Positions 7,612-17,600 of a stretch of DNA of 64,000 bases are shown in pieces. Made by a program: the position numbers and the translations under genes. Source of the DNA: an uncultured Flavobacterium sp. (GTDB lineage Bacteria; Bacteroidota; Bacteroidia; Flavobacteriales; Flavobacteriaceae); NCBI RefSeq assembly GCF_963422545.1, contig NZ_OY730239.1, positions 111,676 to 175,675 on the forward strand, given 5' to 3'. The notes under the pieces are model-generated. The model saw only the letters and a list, made by a program, of their open reading frames with translations, was not told the DNA's origin and made no database searches. Position 1 is the stretch's first letter. Each line of letters opens with the position of its first letter.

Positions 7612-10350
7612 TTGCAATTGATTATTTTTGCCAAAAAATTATATGTAAGTTTGACATGTCAAAAAACAAGCCATAATTTTACAAAAATAGCATTTAAACC
7701 TTTGCATACAAACTTATTTAATATCGTTTTATTATCATTTTTCCTAACATTAGGAACTGGTAAATTATATTCGCAAGAGATAAAAAACAAAAAAAAACCG
7801 TTAGCAACTGTAAAACAAACAGATAAATCAACAACTACTGTTACAGATACAATAAAACTTGATACTGTTAGACCCAAAAAGACTTTTCTAGACGGAAAAG
7901 TTAAGTACAGAGCTAAAGATTACGCCAAAATCGATCAGAAGAAAAAACTCATTACCTTATATAATGAAGCTGAATTATATTATAAGGATGTTGAATTAAA
8001 ATCTGGTATAATTGTTTTGGATTATGAAAAAGATGAAGTTTATGCCGGAAGAATAAAAGATTCTGCCGGGGTTTTGACGCAATTTCCAAATTTTAAACAA
8101 GGTCCAAGCGAAGTTCAGCCAGATTCTATCCGTTTTAATTTTAAAACAAAGAAGGCTTTAATTTTTAATTCAAGAACCGAACAAGGCGAATTCAAAATAA
8201 AAGCGGCTGTTACCAAAAAAGAAAATGATTCTGTTTACTTTTTAAAAGGCGCTCGTTTTACAACAGCCAAAGATGTTGATAACCCTGAATACTATTTTCA
8301 AACTAATAAGGTAAAATTTATACCTGGCAAAAAAGTAATCACAGGTTTAACCAATATGGTTATTGCTGATGTTCCTACTCCGCTGGCATTACCTTTTGCT
8401 TATTTCCCAATGAGCCAGGAAAGAAGTGTTTCAGGTATTATTATCCCTAGTTATAATGACTCAAATACAAGAGGATTTTCACTTCAGAATATGGGTTATT
8501 ATTTTGCATTAGGTGAGAACTATGATTTAACCGTTTTAGGCGATTATTATACCAATGGTAGTTACGCCATGCGATTTGAATCGGCATATGCCAAAAGATA
8601 TAAGTATCGGGGAAATGTTAATATTCGTTTTGAGAATCTAATTAACAGTGAGCGCGGTTATCCGGATTATAGTAAACAGAATATTTACAATATTCAATGG
8701 TCGCATTCAAGAGATTCTAAATCAAGTCCTACCTCAACTTTTTCTGCTTCGGTAAACATGGGTAGTAGTAAATACTTTAGACAATCTATAAATCAAGCCA
8801 ACATTGGCTCGAATTTGAACAACACTTTGAGTTCTTCGATATCGTACAGTAAAACTTTTAATACGATTCCGCAAGCTCGTTTTTCATTATCCGCAACGCA
8901 TCAACAAAATACACAAACTCAAGTTATCACAATGACTTTACCTACTTTACAGGCAAGTGTTGATCGTGTGTATCCTTTTGTTGGGAAAAATGGCGTAAAG
9001 AAAGGCTTTATAAAAAACATTAACTTACAGTACAACTTAAGTGGTAAAAACAACATTACAACAACTGATTCATTGTTTTTTAAACCTCAAATGTTTAGAG
9101 ATGCTCAAATAGGAATGCAGCACACTATTCCGTTAAGTACTAACTTTAAACTATTCAAATATTTTAGTGCGCAGGCAGCAACTAATTATCAAGAAACATG
9201 GGTTACTAAAACCATCAACAAAAATTATGATACTGACCAGAGCAAAGTTGTAAATACGGTTGTAAATGGTTTTGACTCGTTTAGAACTTATAATTTTACT
9301 TCAAGTATAGGTACAACTATATATGGTACTTTTAATTTTGGAAGCGATAAAAGAATCCAATCGATTCGTCACGTAATGCGTCCTACAATTAGCTACTCTT
9401 ACACACCAAGTTTCGAAAAATACTACGACAATTATTCTGTAGATGCCTCAGGTAAACTTAATCAATACACACGATTTGAAGGAGGTGTTTATGGTGCTCC
9501 GGGAAAAGAAAACTCAAACATTGTCGCTTTTGCTTTAAGCAACACTTTTGAAGCCAAAGTAAGAGATCGTGACAGCACAAAGACAGAGCCTAAAAAAATA
9601 ATGTTATTAAACAATTTAAACCTTAGTACTAATTATAATTTTAATGCTAATGGTAAAGATATCCTGGCTTGGCAGCCATTACTTATTAGTGGAGGAACAC
9701 AACTTTTACAAAATAAGATGAATGTCAATTTTGGAGCTACATTAGATCCTTATGCTTTAAACAGCAATAACGAAAGGATTAATATGTACAATATCGACAA
9801 CGGAGGAAGTTTATTTAGAATGACAAATGCTAATCTAACCTTAAACTATTCGTTCTCAAATAAAGGCACGGGTAAAGACGAAAAAAATACGCAGAGCCAG
9901 CGAAATGGTGGTCGAAATGATGACTTGTTTGGCACTAATACTGATTTAAATGATCCTCGAAATAGCCAATTTGCAAATAAAAAAGATGATGATAAAGATG
10001 TAATTAGCGAATTTTTTAAGTCGAAAATCCCATGGGATATGACTCTTGCCTATTCATTAACGTACTCAAACATTAAAAGAGAGAATAAAATCTCAGGAAA
10101 CTCTGTTATGGTGTCTATCAACATGGATATTACTCCAAAATGGAAAGGTGGAGTTTCTACTGGTTACGATTTTGTACAAAATGGAGTTACCTTTACTCAA
10201 TTCCGTTTTGAAAGAGATTTATTAAGCTGGAGAATGGCGTTTAACTGGTCTCCATTAGGAACAAACTCAAACTGGAACTTCTTTATTGGAATTAAATCGG
10301 GAATGCTTAGTGATATCAAGTGGAATAAACGAAGCACCTTAAATCGATAA
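7612..10350 (+). CDS. LptD/OstA-like outer-membrane LPS assembly protein
   Basis: About 900 residues: export signal (FNIVLLSFFLTLGTGKLYSQ), an OstA/LptA-like jelly-roll region (about 100-250, with KVKYRAKDYAKID and the YPMSQERS region), then a C-terminal beta-barrel of alternating aromatic/polar strands ending SDIKWNKRSTLNR. LptD inserts lipopolysaccharide into the outer leaflet together with LptE. The frame has no in-frame ATG near its start; TTG codons occur at 7612, 7618, 7651 and 7702. A promoter-like TAAGTTTG at 7646-7653 argues for 7702, but the upstream residues (KTSHNFTKIAFKPLHTN) look coding, so the outer limit is given. Divergent from the amidase gene, 41 bp upstream of ridA. Confidence 0.85.
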   Translation: MQLIIFAKKLYVSLTCQKTSHNFTKIAFKPLHTNLFNIVLLSFFLTLGTGKLYSQEIKNKKKPLATVKQTDKSTTTVTDTIKLDTVRPKKTFLDGKVKYRAKDYAKIDQKKKLITLYNEAELYYKDVELKSGIIVLDYEKDEVYAGRIKDSAGVLTQFPNFKQGPSEVQPDSIRFNFKTKKALIFNSRTEQGEFKIKAAVTKKENDSVYFLKGARFTTAKDVDNPEYYFQTNKVKFIPGKKVITGLTNMVIADVPTPLALPFAYFPMSQERSVSGIIIPSYNDSNTRGFSLQNMGYYFALGENYDLTVLGDYYTNGSYAMRFESAYAKRYKYRGNVNIRFENLINSERGYPDYSKQNIYNIQWSHSRDSKSSPTSTFSASVNMGSSKYFRQSINQANIGSNLNNTLSSSISYSKTFNTIPQARFSLSATHQQNTQTQVITMTLPTLQASVDRVYPFVGKNGVKKGFIKNINLQYNLSGKNNITTTDSLFFKPQMFRDAQIGMQHTIPLSTNFKLFKYFSAQAATNYQETWVTKTINKNYDTDQSKVVNTVVNGFDSFRTYNFTSSIGTTIYGTFNFGSDKRIQSIRHVMRPTISYSYTPSFEKYYDNYSVDASGKLNQYTRFEGGVYGAPGKENSNIVAFALSNTFEAKVRDRDSTKTEPKKIMLLNNLNLSTNYNFNANGKDILAWQPLLISGGTQLLQNKMNVNFGATLDPYALNSNNERINMYNIDNGGSLFRMTNANLTLNYSFSNKGTGKDEKNTQSQRNGGRNDDLFGTNTDLNDPRNSQFANKKDDDKDVISEFFKSKIPWDMTLAYSLTYSNIKRENKISGNSVMVSINMDITPKWKGGVSTGYDFVQNGVTFTQFRFERDLLSWRMAFNWSPLGTNSNWNFFIGIKSGMLSDIKWNKRSTLNR

Positions 10351-10390
10351 TTCCTTAAGTCAATAATTTATTGAATAAAAATAATTTGTT

Positions 10391-10771
10391 ATGAAAAAAA
10401 TCATCTTTACTGAAAAAGCTCCAGCACCAATTGGACCTTATAATCAAGCTGTATTATCAGGAAATACACTTTATGCTTCTGGCCAAATCGCTATAAATCC
10501 AGCTTCTGGAGAACTTGTTACTGAAAACATCAATGATGAAACTAAACAAGTAATGGAGAACATTACTGCGATTCTCGAAGCAGCAAACATGACTTTTGAA
10601 AACGTAGTTAAAGCAACTATATTCATTATGGATATGAATAATTTTGCTGCTATAAATACTGTTTACGGATCTTATTTTAATGAAAAAACTGCTCCTGCAC
10701 GTGAGACTGTTCAGGTTGCATGTTTACCAAAAAATGTAAATGTAGAAATATCTATAATCGCTGTACAATAG
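10391..10771 (+). CDS. ridA: RidA family enamine/imine deaminase
   Basis: A 126-residue cytoplasmic protein of the YjgF/YER057c/UK114 family. It hydrolyses reactive 2-aminoacrylate and related enamines/imines released by PLP enzymes, protecting them from damage. Family marks are APAPIGPYNQA at residue 10, the SGQIAINP strand, the ARETVQVACLP motif carrying the substrate-binding Arg near residue 104, and the terminal Glu in VEISIIAV. Length and motifs match the trimeric family. It starts at ATG 10391, 40 bp after the LptD-like gene, and is closed by a hairpin terminator at 10853. Confidence 0.95.
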   Translation: MKKIIFTEKAPAPIGPYNQAVLSGNTLYASGQIAINPASGELVTENINDETKQVMENITAILEAANMTFENVVKATIFIMDMNNFAAINTVYGSYFNEKTAPARETVQVACLPKNVNVEISIIAVQ

Positions 10772-10852
10772 CGTTTAAAAACATATCAAACATTTAGCAA
10801 AACAGCAATAAAGGACTACAAATAGATCATTATCATAAATTTTGCAGGCAAT

Positions 10853-10887
10853 AAAAAACCGTTTCATTAAATGAAACGGTTTTTTTT
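10853..10887. terminator. bidirectional intrinsic terminator (ridA / mgsA)
   Basis: AACCGTTTCATT and AATGAAACGGTT form a 12-bp stem with A-run before and T-run after, so it works for both converging transcripts. Confidence 0.9.
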
Positions 10888-10911
10888 ATATAATTGAAAT
10901 GAATTGAAATT

Positions 10912-11289
10912 CTATAGTTGTAATGCAACAGCATTTAATAGCAATTGAGCAGAAGCTTCATTTGTTGCTAAAGGCACATTATGTACATCACAAACACGAA
11001 TAAGCATATTGATATCGACTTCATGGGCATGGCTTGCCAACGGATCTTTAAAAAAGAAAACCATCTGTGTTTTACCTTCGGCTACACGCGCAGCAATCTG
11101 TGCATCACCTCCCATTGGTCCTGAAAGCATTCTTTTTACCTTAAAACCGGCATTTACAGCCTTACTTCCGGTAGTTCCTGTAGCAATCAGCTTAATACTT
11201 TCCTTAAGAAGAAGTGTTTTGTTTTTATTTAAAAACTGAACCATATCCGCCTTCTTACCGTCGTGAGCTATTATAGCAATTTCTATCAT
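10912..11289 (-). CDS. mgsA: methylglyoxal synthase
   Basis: A 125-residue enzyme converting dihydroxyacetone phosphate to methylglyoxal and phosphate, a bypass relieving sugar-phosphate stress. Motifs: IAHDGKK (residue 7), the TGTTG phosphate loop (residue 37), SGPMGGDAQIA with the catalytic Asp (near 60), DPLASHAHEVD (near 82) and VPLATNEA. Length is a little short of the 150-residue E. coli enzyme, as for many single-domain forms. It is 10 bp downstream of the GlcNAc-kinase-like gene and last in the pfkA-gapA run. Start: ATG at 11289. Confidence 0.95.
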   Translation of the reverse strand: MIEIAIIAHDGKKADMVQFLNKNKTLLLKESIKLIATGTTGSKAVNAGFKVKRMLSGPMGGDAQIAARVAEGKTQMVFFFKDPLASHAHEVDINMLIRVCDVHNVPLATNEASAQLLLNAVALQL

Positions 11290-11299
11290 TTACTTTTAT

Positions 11300-12151
11300 T
11301 TATTGATTAGCAACATGGTAGGCAATTAATCCATCAATAGGTCTTCTTAAAACATTCCCTAATTGAAGCTCATATTTATTAAATGTTTCTTGTAATTCAT
11401 CTTTTAAATAAAAAGCAATAGAACCCACAAAATGAACCGGAACTTCTTTACAATTATCAAATTGTTTGATGTAATTTTTCACGAAAGATTTCATTCCTTT
11501 GAAGATAATTTTTCGACAAAATTCAGTCTCTTTATGTTTGATCAGGAACTTTGCAAAAGTCGCTAAATACGCATTTGGATTTGCTTCTTTGTATAATTTA
11601 TTTTTAATAAAATCAGGATCTAAGTTGTATTCTTTTTCAAATTCAACCGCCAATTCCTTAGGCATTTTATTAAAATAATATTTTCTGATTAATTCTTTTC
11701 CAAAAACATTCCCACTACAATCATCCATCGCGATATAACCTAATGACTGTACTTTTTGATGCAATAATTTTCCATCAAAATAACTACAGTTAGATCCTGT
11801 TCCTAATATACTTACAATTGCTTCTTCTCCTTTTGGAGTTGTTGCATAAACTGCAGCATAGGTATCTTCATGAACTTCTACTATAGCATTGCTAAAATAT
11901 TCCTGAAATATTCGAGAAAGTGCTGTTTGCATTCTCTCAGTTCCACAACCTGCTCCGTAAAAGAACAAATGAGTGGCTTCTTTTTTGTTTTGCAAAATAT
12001 CAAAACGGTCATTTAATCTTTCTATGATTTCAGGACCATCAAGAATTTCAGGATTCAGCCCTAGAGTTTGTGTGGTAAATAATACTTTTCCGTTATCATC
12101 AATTGCAATCCAATCGGCTTTAGTAGATCCACTATCAACTATTAATTTCAT
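11300..12151 (-). CDS. N-acetylglucosamine kinase-like protein (BadF/BadG ATPase family)
   Basis: A 283-residue member of the ASKHA sugar kinase superfamily. It has the phosphate-1 loop at the N-terminus (DSGSTKADW), an ILGTGSNC phosphate-2 loop near residue 117, and a VHFVGSIAFYL adenosine loop near 246. BadF/BcrA-type ATPases of this size in Bacteroidota are usually N-acetylglucosamine kinases, phosphorylating salvaged cell-wall or chitin GlcNAc. The substrate is inferred from family and from its neighbours in sugar metabolism. It begins at ATG 12151, behind the gapA terminator, and is followed at 10 bp by mgsA. Confidence 0.82.
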   Translation of the reverse strand: MKLIVDSGSTKADWIAIDDNGKVLFTTQTLGLNPEILDGPEIIERLNDRFDILQNKKEATHLFFYGAGCGTERMQTALSRIFQEYFSNAIVEVHEDTYAAVYATTPKGEEAIVSILGTGSNCSYFDGKLLHQKVQSLGYIAMDDCSGNVFGKELIRKYYFNKMPKELAVEFEKEYNLDPDFIKNKLYKEANPNAYLATFAKFLIKHKETEFCRKIIFKGMKSFVKNYIKQFDNCKEVPVHFVGSIAFYLKDELQETFNKYELQLGNVLRRPIDGLIAYHVANQ

Positions 12152-12233
12152 TTTATTCAGTTTTTGGATTAGTTGCTCTTTAATTAATTTAAAAGTGTAT
12201 TTTTTACATTAATTAAAGTAGTAACAAAATAAG

Positions 12234-12265
12234 AAAATCCCGTTACTATAGAATAACGGGATTTT
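12234..12265. terminator. intrinsic terminator after gapA
   Basis: AAAATCCCGTTA and TAACGGGATTTT form a 12-bp stem with an 8-base loop just beyond the gapA stop codon. The symmetric A/T tails allow use on either strand. Confidence 0.9.
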
Positions 12266-12281
12266 GCAAAAATATATATTA

Positions 12282-13286
12282 TTATTTTAAACCTGCAATA
12301 TGCACAGATAAATCAATCAATTTACTTGAATATCCGTACTCATTATCATACCAAGAAACAAGTTTGAAAAAAGTTGAATTTAAACCAATTCCTGCAGTAG
12401 CGTCAATGATTGAAGTTCTTTTATCTGAAATAAAGTCCTGAGATACAACAGCATCCTCAGTATATCCAAGAATACCTTTCATTGTAGTTTCAGAAGCATT
12501 TTTCAAAACTGCCATAATTTCTTCATAAGAAGTTTCTTTAGCAACTTTTACAGTTAAATCTACTGTAGAAACGTCAGCAGTAGGAACACGGAAAGCCATA
12601 CCAGTTAATTTTCCATTCAACTCTGGAATAACTTTTCCAACTGCTTTTGCAGCACCTGTAGATGACGGAATGATGTTTATGCTAGCTGCACGTCCACCTC
12701 TCCAGTCTTTTCTAGAAGGACCATCAGCTGTCATTTGAGTTGAAGTTGTAGCGTGAACAGTTGTCATTAAAGCTTCAACAATTCCAAAATTATCGTGAAT
12801 AACTTTAGCTAAAGGAGCTAAACAGTTTGTAGTACAAGAAGCGTTAGAAACTACTAAATCAGTAGCTTTTGCTGTTTCATGGTTTACTCCCATTACAAAC
12901 ATTGGAGCATCTGCAGACGGAGCAGAAATAATTACTTTTTTAGCACCACCTTTAATGTGCTCATTTGCAGTTTCGATAGTTGTAAAAATACCTGTACATT
13001 CAGCAACTACATCAACATCTACTTCATTCCATTTTAAGTCAGCAGGATTTCTTTCTGCAGTGATACGGATATTTCTTCCGTTTACATAAAGTTTTCCTTC
13101 TTTTACTTCTACAGTTCCATTAAAACGACCGTGAACTGAATCATATTTTAATAAGTAAGCTAAGTGATCTACATCTAGCAAATCATTGATTGCTACCACT
13201 TCTACATTATCTCTATTGAAAGTTTCTCTAAAAACGATTCTTCCAATACGTCCAAATCCGTTTATTCCTAATTTTACTTTTGACAT
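12282..13286 (-). CDS. gap: type I glyceraldehyde-3-phosphate dehydrogenase
   Basis: A 334-residue phosphorylating GAPDH: glyceraldehyde-3-phosphate + NAD + Pi to 1,3-bisphosphoglycerate. The NAD fold starts with GINGFGRIGR at residue 7, the catalytic Cys is in SNASCTTNCLAP near residue 150, and the C-terminal substrate region reads SWYDNEYGYS. The acidic residue after the second strand (NDLLD) favours NAD over NADP. It lies 98 bp downstream of pfkA on the same strand and is closed by its own terminator. Start: ATG at 13286. Confidence 0.97.
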   Translation of the reverse strand: MSKVKLGINGFGRIGRIVFRETFNRDNVEVVAINDLLDVDHLAYLLKYDSVHGRFNGTVEVKEGKLYVNGRNIRITAERNPADLKWNEVDVDVVAECTGIFTTIETANEHIKGGAKKVIISAPSADAPMFVMGVNHETAKATDLVVSNASCTTNCLAPLAKVIHDNFGIVEALMTTVHATTSTQMTADGPSRKDWRGGRAASINIIPSSTGAAKAVGKVIPELNGKLTGMAFRVPTADVSTVDLTVKVAKETSYEEIMAVLKNASETTMKGILGYTEDAVVSQDFISDKRTSIIDATAGIGLNSTFFKLVSWYDNEYGYSSKLIDLSVHIAGLK

Positions 13287-13384
13287 TTTACTTAATTTTT
13301 GCTTTTGTTTTTATTACACTAATTTAAAGTCTAATTTCCTCACAATAAACTTCATTCCTTTTTTTAAACTTTTATATGTATCTG

Positions 13385-14371
13385 TTATGTCGACATAATG
13401 TCTGACACTCTCAACAATTCTCTATCAATTTCAGATTTACCTTTAATCGCTTGCTCTAATGGAGTCAAAGCCACTTTGTCTTCACGCAAACCAACCATAT
13501 AATTTGATTTACCTTCGATCAAAGATTCTACTGCTTTTACACCTAAACGGCTCGCAAGAACACGGTCAAAACAAGATGGAGATCCACCACGCTGCATGTG
13601 TCCTAAAACAGAAACTCTCACGTCATATTCAGGCAAGTTAGCTTCAACGTAATCTTTTAATTCGAATACGTTTTTACCAATTTTATCACCTTCAGCGATA
13701 ACTACTATACTTGATGATTTTCCTGAAGCTTTACTTTTTTGAAGAGAGTCCAACAATCTGTCTAGACCTAAATCTTCTTCAGGGATAAGAATTTCTTCGG
13801 CACCTGCACCAATTCCGGCATTTAAAGCAATATGACCGGCATCTCTACCCATAACCTCTACAAAAAACAGACGGTTATGAGAACTTGCAGTGTCTCTAAT
13901 TTTATCGATACAATCTACTACAGTATTTAAGGCCGTATCATATCCTAATGTATGAGTTGTACCATAGATATCGTTGTCAATTGTACCAGGGATTCCCATT
14001 ACCGGGAAATTATATTCTGAATTAAAAATCAAACCTCCGGTAAAACTTCCGTCTCCTCCAATAACAACAAGAGCATCAACTCCTGCTTTCACAAGATTGT
14101 CGTGAGCTTTTTTTCTACCTTCCGGGGTTCTAAACTCAACAGAACGAGCCGATTTTAAGATCGTTCCACCTTTGTTTACTATATTATTTACGCTTCGAGG
14201 ACCCATTTCTTTGAAATCTCCTTCGATCATTCCTTGATACCCTCTATAAATTCCTATGCATTCTATATTATGATAAGCACATGTTCGAACAACTGATCGT
14301 ATTGCGGCATTCATTCCTGGCGAGTCTCCTCCTGAAGTTAGAACACCAACTTTTTTTATTGTTTTTGGCAT
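13385..14371 (-). CDS. pfkA: ATP-dependent 6-phosphofructokinase
   Basis: A 328-residue PfkA-type enzyme phosphorylating fructose-6-phosphate. The ATP site GVLTSGGDSPGMN is at residue 8, GGDGSFTGG at about 104 (Gly at this position favours ATP rather than PPi), the catalytic GTIDNDI near 129, and the substrate site HMQRGGSPS near 257. Length is as for bacterial PfkA. It is first in the pfkA-gap-(NagK-like)-mgsA run. Start: ATG at 14371. Confidence 0.97.
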   Translation of the reverse strand: MPKTIKKVGVLTSGGDSPGMNAAIRSVVRTCAYHNIECIGIYRGYQGMIEGDFKEMGPRSVNNIVNKGGTILKSARSVEFRTPEGRKKAHDNLVKAGVDALVVIGGDGSFTGGLIFNSEYNFPVMGIPGTIDNDIYGTTHTLGYDTALNTVVDCIDKIRDTASSHNRLFFVEVMGRDAGHIALNAGIGAGAEEILIPEEDLGLDRLLDSLQKSKASGKSSSIVVIAEGDKIGKNVFELKDYVEANLPEYDVRVSVLGHMQRGGSPSCFDRVLASRLGVKAVESLIEGKSNYMVGLREDKVALTPLEQAIKGKSEIDRELLRVSDIMST

Positions 14372-14687
14372 TATTTAAGTATTAAAGTGTAAAATTAGCA
14401 AACATTCACCACTTTTCGGGTTATGTTTATTATAAATTAATAAAATATGTTAAATTCAAACGTTTTCGTTAATAAGTTTTTTGATACTGAAAAATTCATT
14501 TAAAATAATAAAAGGCTCTTATTTTAATTAAATGTTTAAAATTAACAATACATTAATGAAGTGTTACAAAAATCCGATCTTTTACAAATCCGAAAATAAA
14601 TTTTTGAATCTCTAAATTTAGCATAAAAAAACCATTCGCAGTTACGAATGGTTTTATATCAACATATTTTTAACAAAGTCGGTCGAA
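14372..14687. other. gene-free AT-rich stretch between tamB and pfkA
   Basis: This 316-bp spacer holds the pfkA upstream region on its left and the tamB terminator (14631-14651) on its right. I see no reading frame, tRNA or repeat in the remainder. Confidence 0.6.
14631..14651 (-). terminator. intrinsic terminator after tamB
   Basis: On the minus strand ACCATTCG-TAACTG-CGAATGGT is followed directly by seven T, 37 bp past the tamB stop. Confidence 0.88.
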
Positions 14688-17600
14688 TTAAAAGTCGTTA
14701 TCAGGAATCAAACCTTCATTATTGTTTTGAGGTTGCTTTTTCTGTTCTTCTTTTTTCTCCGCTTCTTTTTTATCTTTTTCCTTTTTATTCTTCTCGGCGT
14801 CTTTTTTATTAGAGAATTTTACAAAATCAGGATTTAAATATGAGTCCTGCAAATCATCATTTGAATTTTTAATAGCTCTTTCGAGTTTATGGTTTTTAAA
14901 TATTTTATTTACCAACTCGCTAAAGGTATCAAAATCTACTTCATACGAGATACCTACACCTTGTGTGTAACCAATTCCCTGCCCTACATAATTGATATCG
15001 TTTTCTTTATTAAACAAACGTAGATTCATAGTTCCATCTTCGTTTACTCTATATAGAATTTCAATATCACCTACAATTGCAGATTCGTTTACACCTCCTA
15101 CCGGAACTCCTACTTTACCGTTGATGGTAATTCTTTCGTTTACCTGAGATGATATATTAGCCACAAACTGACCATCTGTCTCCCGCCCCAATCTTTTATC
15201 AGCAGAGACATAATTCAAATCGATATTAACTTTATCATTATCTGATTTCATAATACCTCCTAACAAACTAGATGCAGTTTCTGTTAATGTTCCTGATAAA
15301 TCGCCTTGGCTAAATCCGTCTGTACTCATAAACGATCCTGTAGACAATAAATACAGTGCTTGTGTCTGACGAATATCTTTATCGTCTAACTTATATTGTA
15401 TCTCTGATTTAAGAACATTACTAACGGATGGAAAGTGAATATCAAAATTAGGCTCAGGGCTTGTTAAATCTCCTCTTAACCCAATAACAACTTCTACAGG
15501 CACTTTTTTATTGAATGAAGAAGTATTATCTAATAATACAGCAGGATTTGCCGATGTTTTATAAACTGCTTCTAAATTTAACTGTGCTTTCATTGGGTTT
15601 CCCTCCCAAGTAATAGATCCTCCTTTTTTAACTGAGAATTTTTTATCGATTAAACCTCCGTATTTAAAGTTATAAGTTCCTTCGTATGCCTGGAAATCTC
15701 CCCACATATTAAACTTACCAAGTGTATTAATCTTAAACAACAACGATCCGTAACCTTTTCCTTTCATACCGTGTCCGGAATTTCTGTCCAGGATTACTTC
15801 AACTTCGGCATCAGGTGTAATATCAAAATCAAACTCTAATTCAAGTCCGTTATAATTTTTGGTTTTCTCAACAATACCATTTTCCAGATTGTATTTCTCT
15901 TTTGGCGTAACAAAATGTATCCAGCTACTTTCTCCAACACTTTGGGCATTATTAATAGGTATCTTTACTTCGGTACCTTTCTCAGATTTTGCATCAACTT
16001 TTATAAACAAAGCTTCGGTTGGTCCTTTAATACTTGCTGTACCATTTATAAATGCAGTTCCAAAATAAGCCGCATCTTCACTATCTTTTGTATCAAGCGC
16101 CAGCAATCGTTTAGAAGTTATGTTAAGATCTAATTTCCAATTTGAAAAATTATGATGCTCAATAGTTCCGTTCAGCAATCCTTTGGTTCCGTATTTAGTA
16201 TCTGTTAATTGATTATTTCTAAACAAAAACTTTTCATCGGTTAAATCAATTACGCTTCGATCGCTCAACTCATAATCAGTATTAAGGTACGGAATTGTCA
16301 TTCCGGCCTTTTCTACATACAAACGACCATTTATTTCAGGCTTTTTAAGATTCCCTACAACAGCAGCATTTCCAGAAACGCTTCCTCTTATATTTGATAA
16401 AACATCGCCACCCACAGCTCCTAAAGTTGCCAGATTAAACCCGTCAAGTTTTAAACTCAGATCCAGAAGGGTTTCATTATTTTCGATTGCAAAAGTTCCG
16501 TCAGCTTTAAATGATTCCATAAAACCATTTTGAATCGAAGAATTTACCGTAAACTTTCTAAAGCTTTCATCACCGGCAATATCAAAATTAAGTGTTCCTA
16601 AATCTGTTTTGTTTAAATTGAGATGATCGATAACTATAGAAGCTGTAGGCTGATAAACACTTTTATTCTGCTTATAATTTACCTGCCCGTTCAAGTTACC
16701 ATTAAAAACAAACTTGGAGTTAAATGGCGTAATCTTATTTATATCAACATCTTCAAAATTGAGGACGACATCTTTATAATCCTTTCCTTTTATGAACCCA
16801 TTCAAGTCAATCTTCTGATTTTCATGCGACAAAACAATATTATCTATGGTGAAATTCTTGAAAAACTGATCGAAGACAATCTGATTATCTTTTGCTTCGT
16901 CTTCATTCAAATACCATAAATAGTCTTTAAACTTCATCTCAGATTTCTTAATACCAATGATATTATTTTTGTTTTTATCTATGGTATGAAATAAATTCAG
17001 ATTATAATAATCTTCACCTTTATCTCCGCCTTTAAATTCTGAACGTACAAACAGCGTGTCTTTTGCTGTGACATTAATCAAACTAAAATCACGCACTTTA
17101 TAATAAGGAGTCTTAATACTATCCAACTCTATATAAGCATTATAAAGTGTGTTCTTATTATCAATATTAATTCGGATATTATCAAAAGTGTTTTTTTGCG
17201 CAGTAATTTTTTGAGAGCTAAACTTAAACTTAAATTCCTGAAGATCTGAATCGATTTTACCACGCATTACAGTCGAAGAATCAATCTTGATTTCCGGATA
17301 CAACATTTCGACAACCTTATCGTAAACATGGAAATTGAAATTTAAAAACTGACCTTTTTTAACCTTATAAGGTTTGTAGTTAGTATATAAACTTCCTACG
17401 GAGTTCATAACCAGTTCATCTAATTGTGCAAACTGAAATTTACCTACAATTTTTCCGTTTATAACATCGGTAGAATTAATGGTAATAGTTCGCAATCGAT
17501 CTGCATCAAAATTAGAACTGACAGTTACTTCATCAAAAGCATAGGTAGATTTTGGATTTTGATAAACAGCATCCTTAATAAAGACAGTACCCTGAAGATT

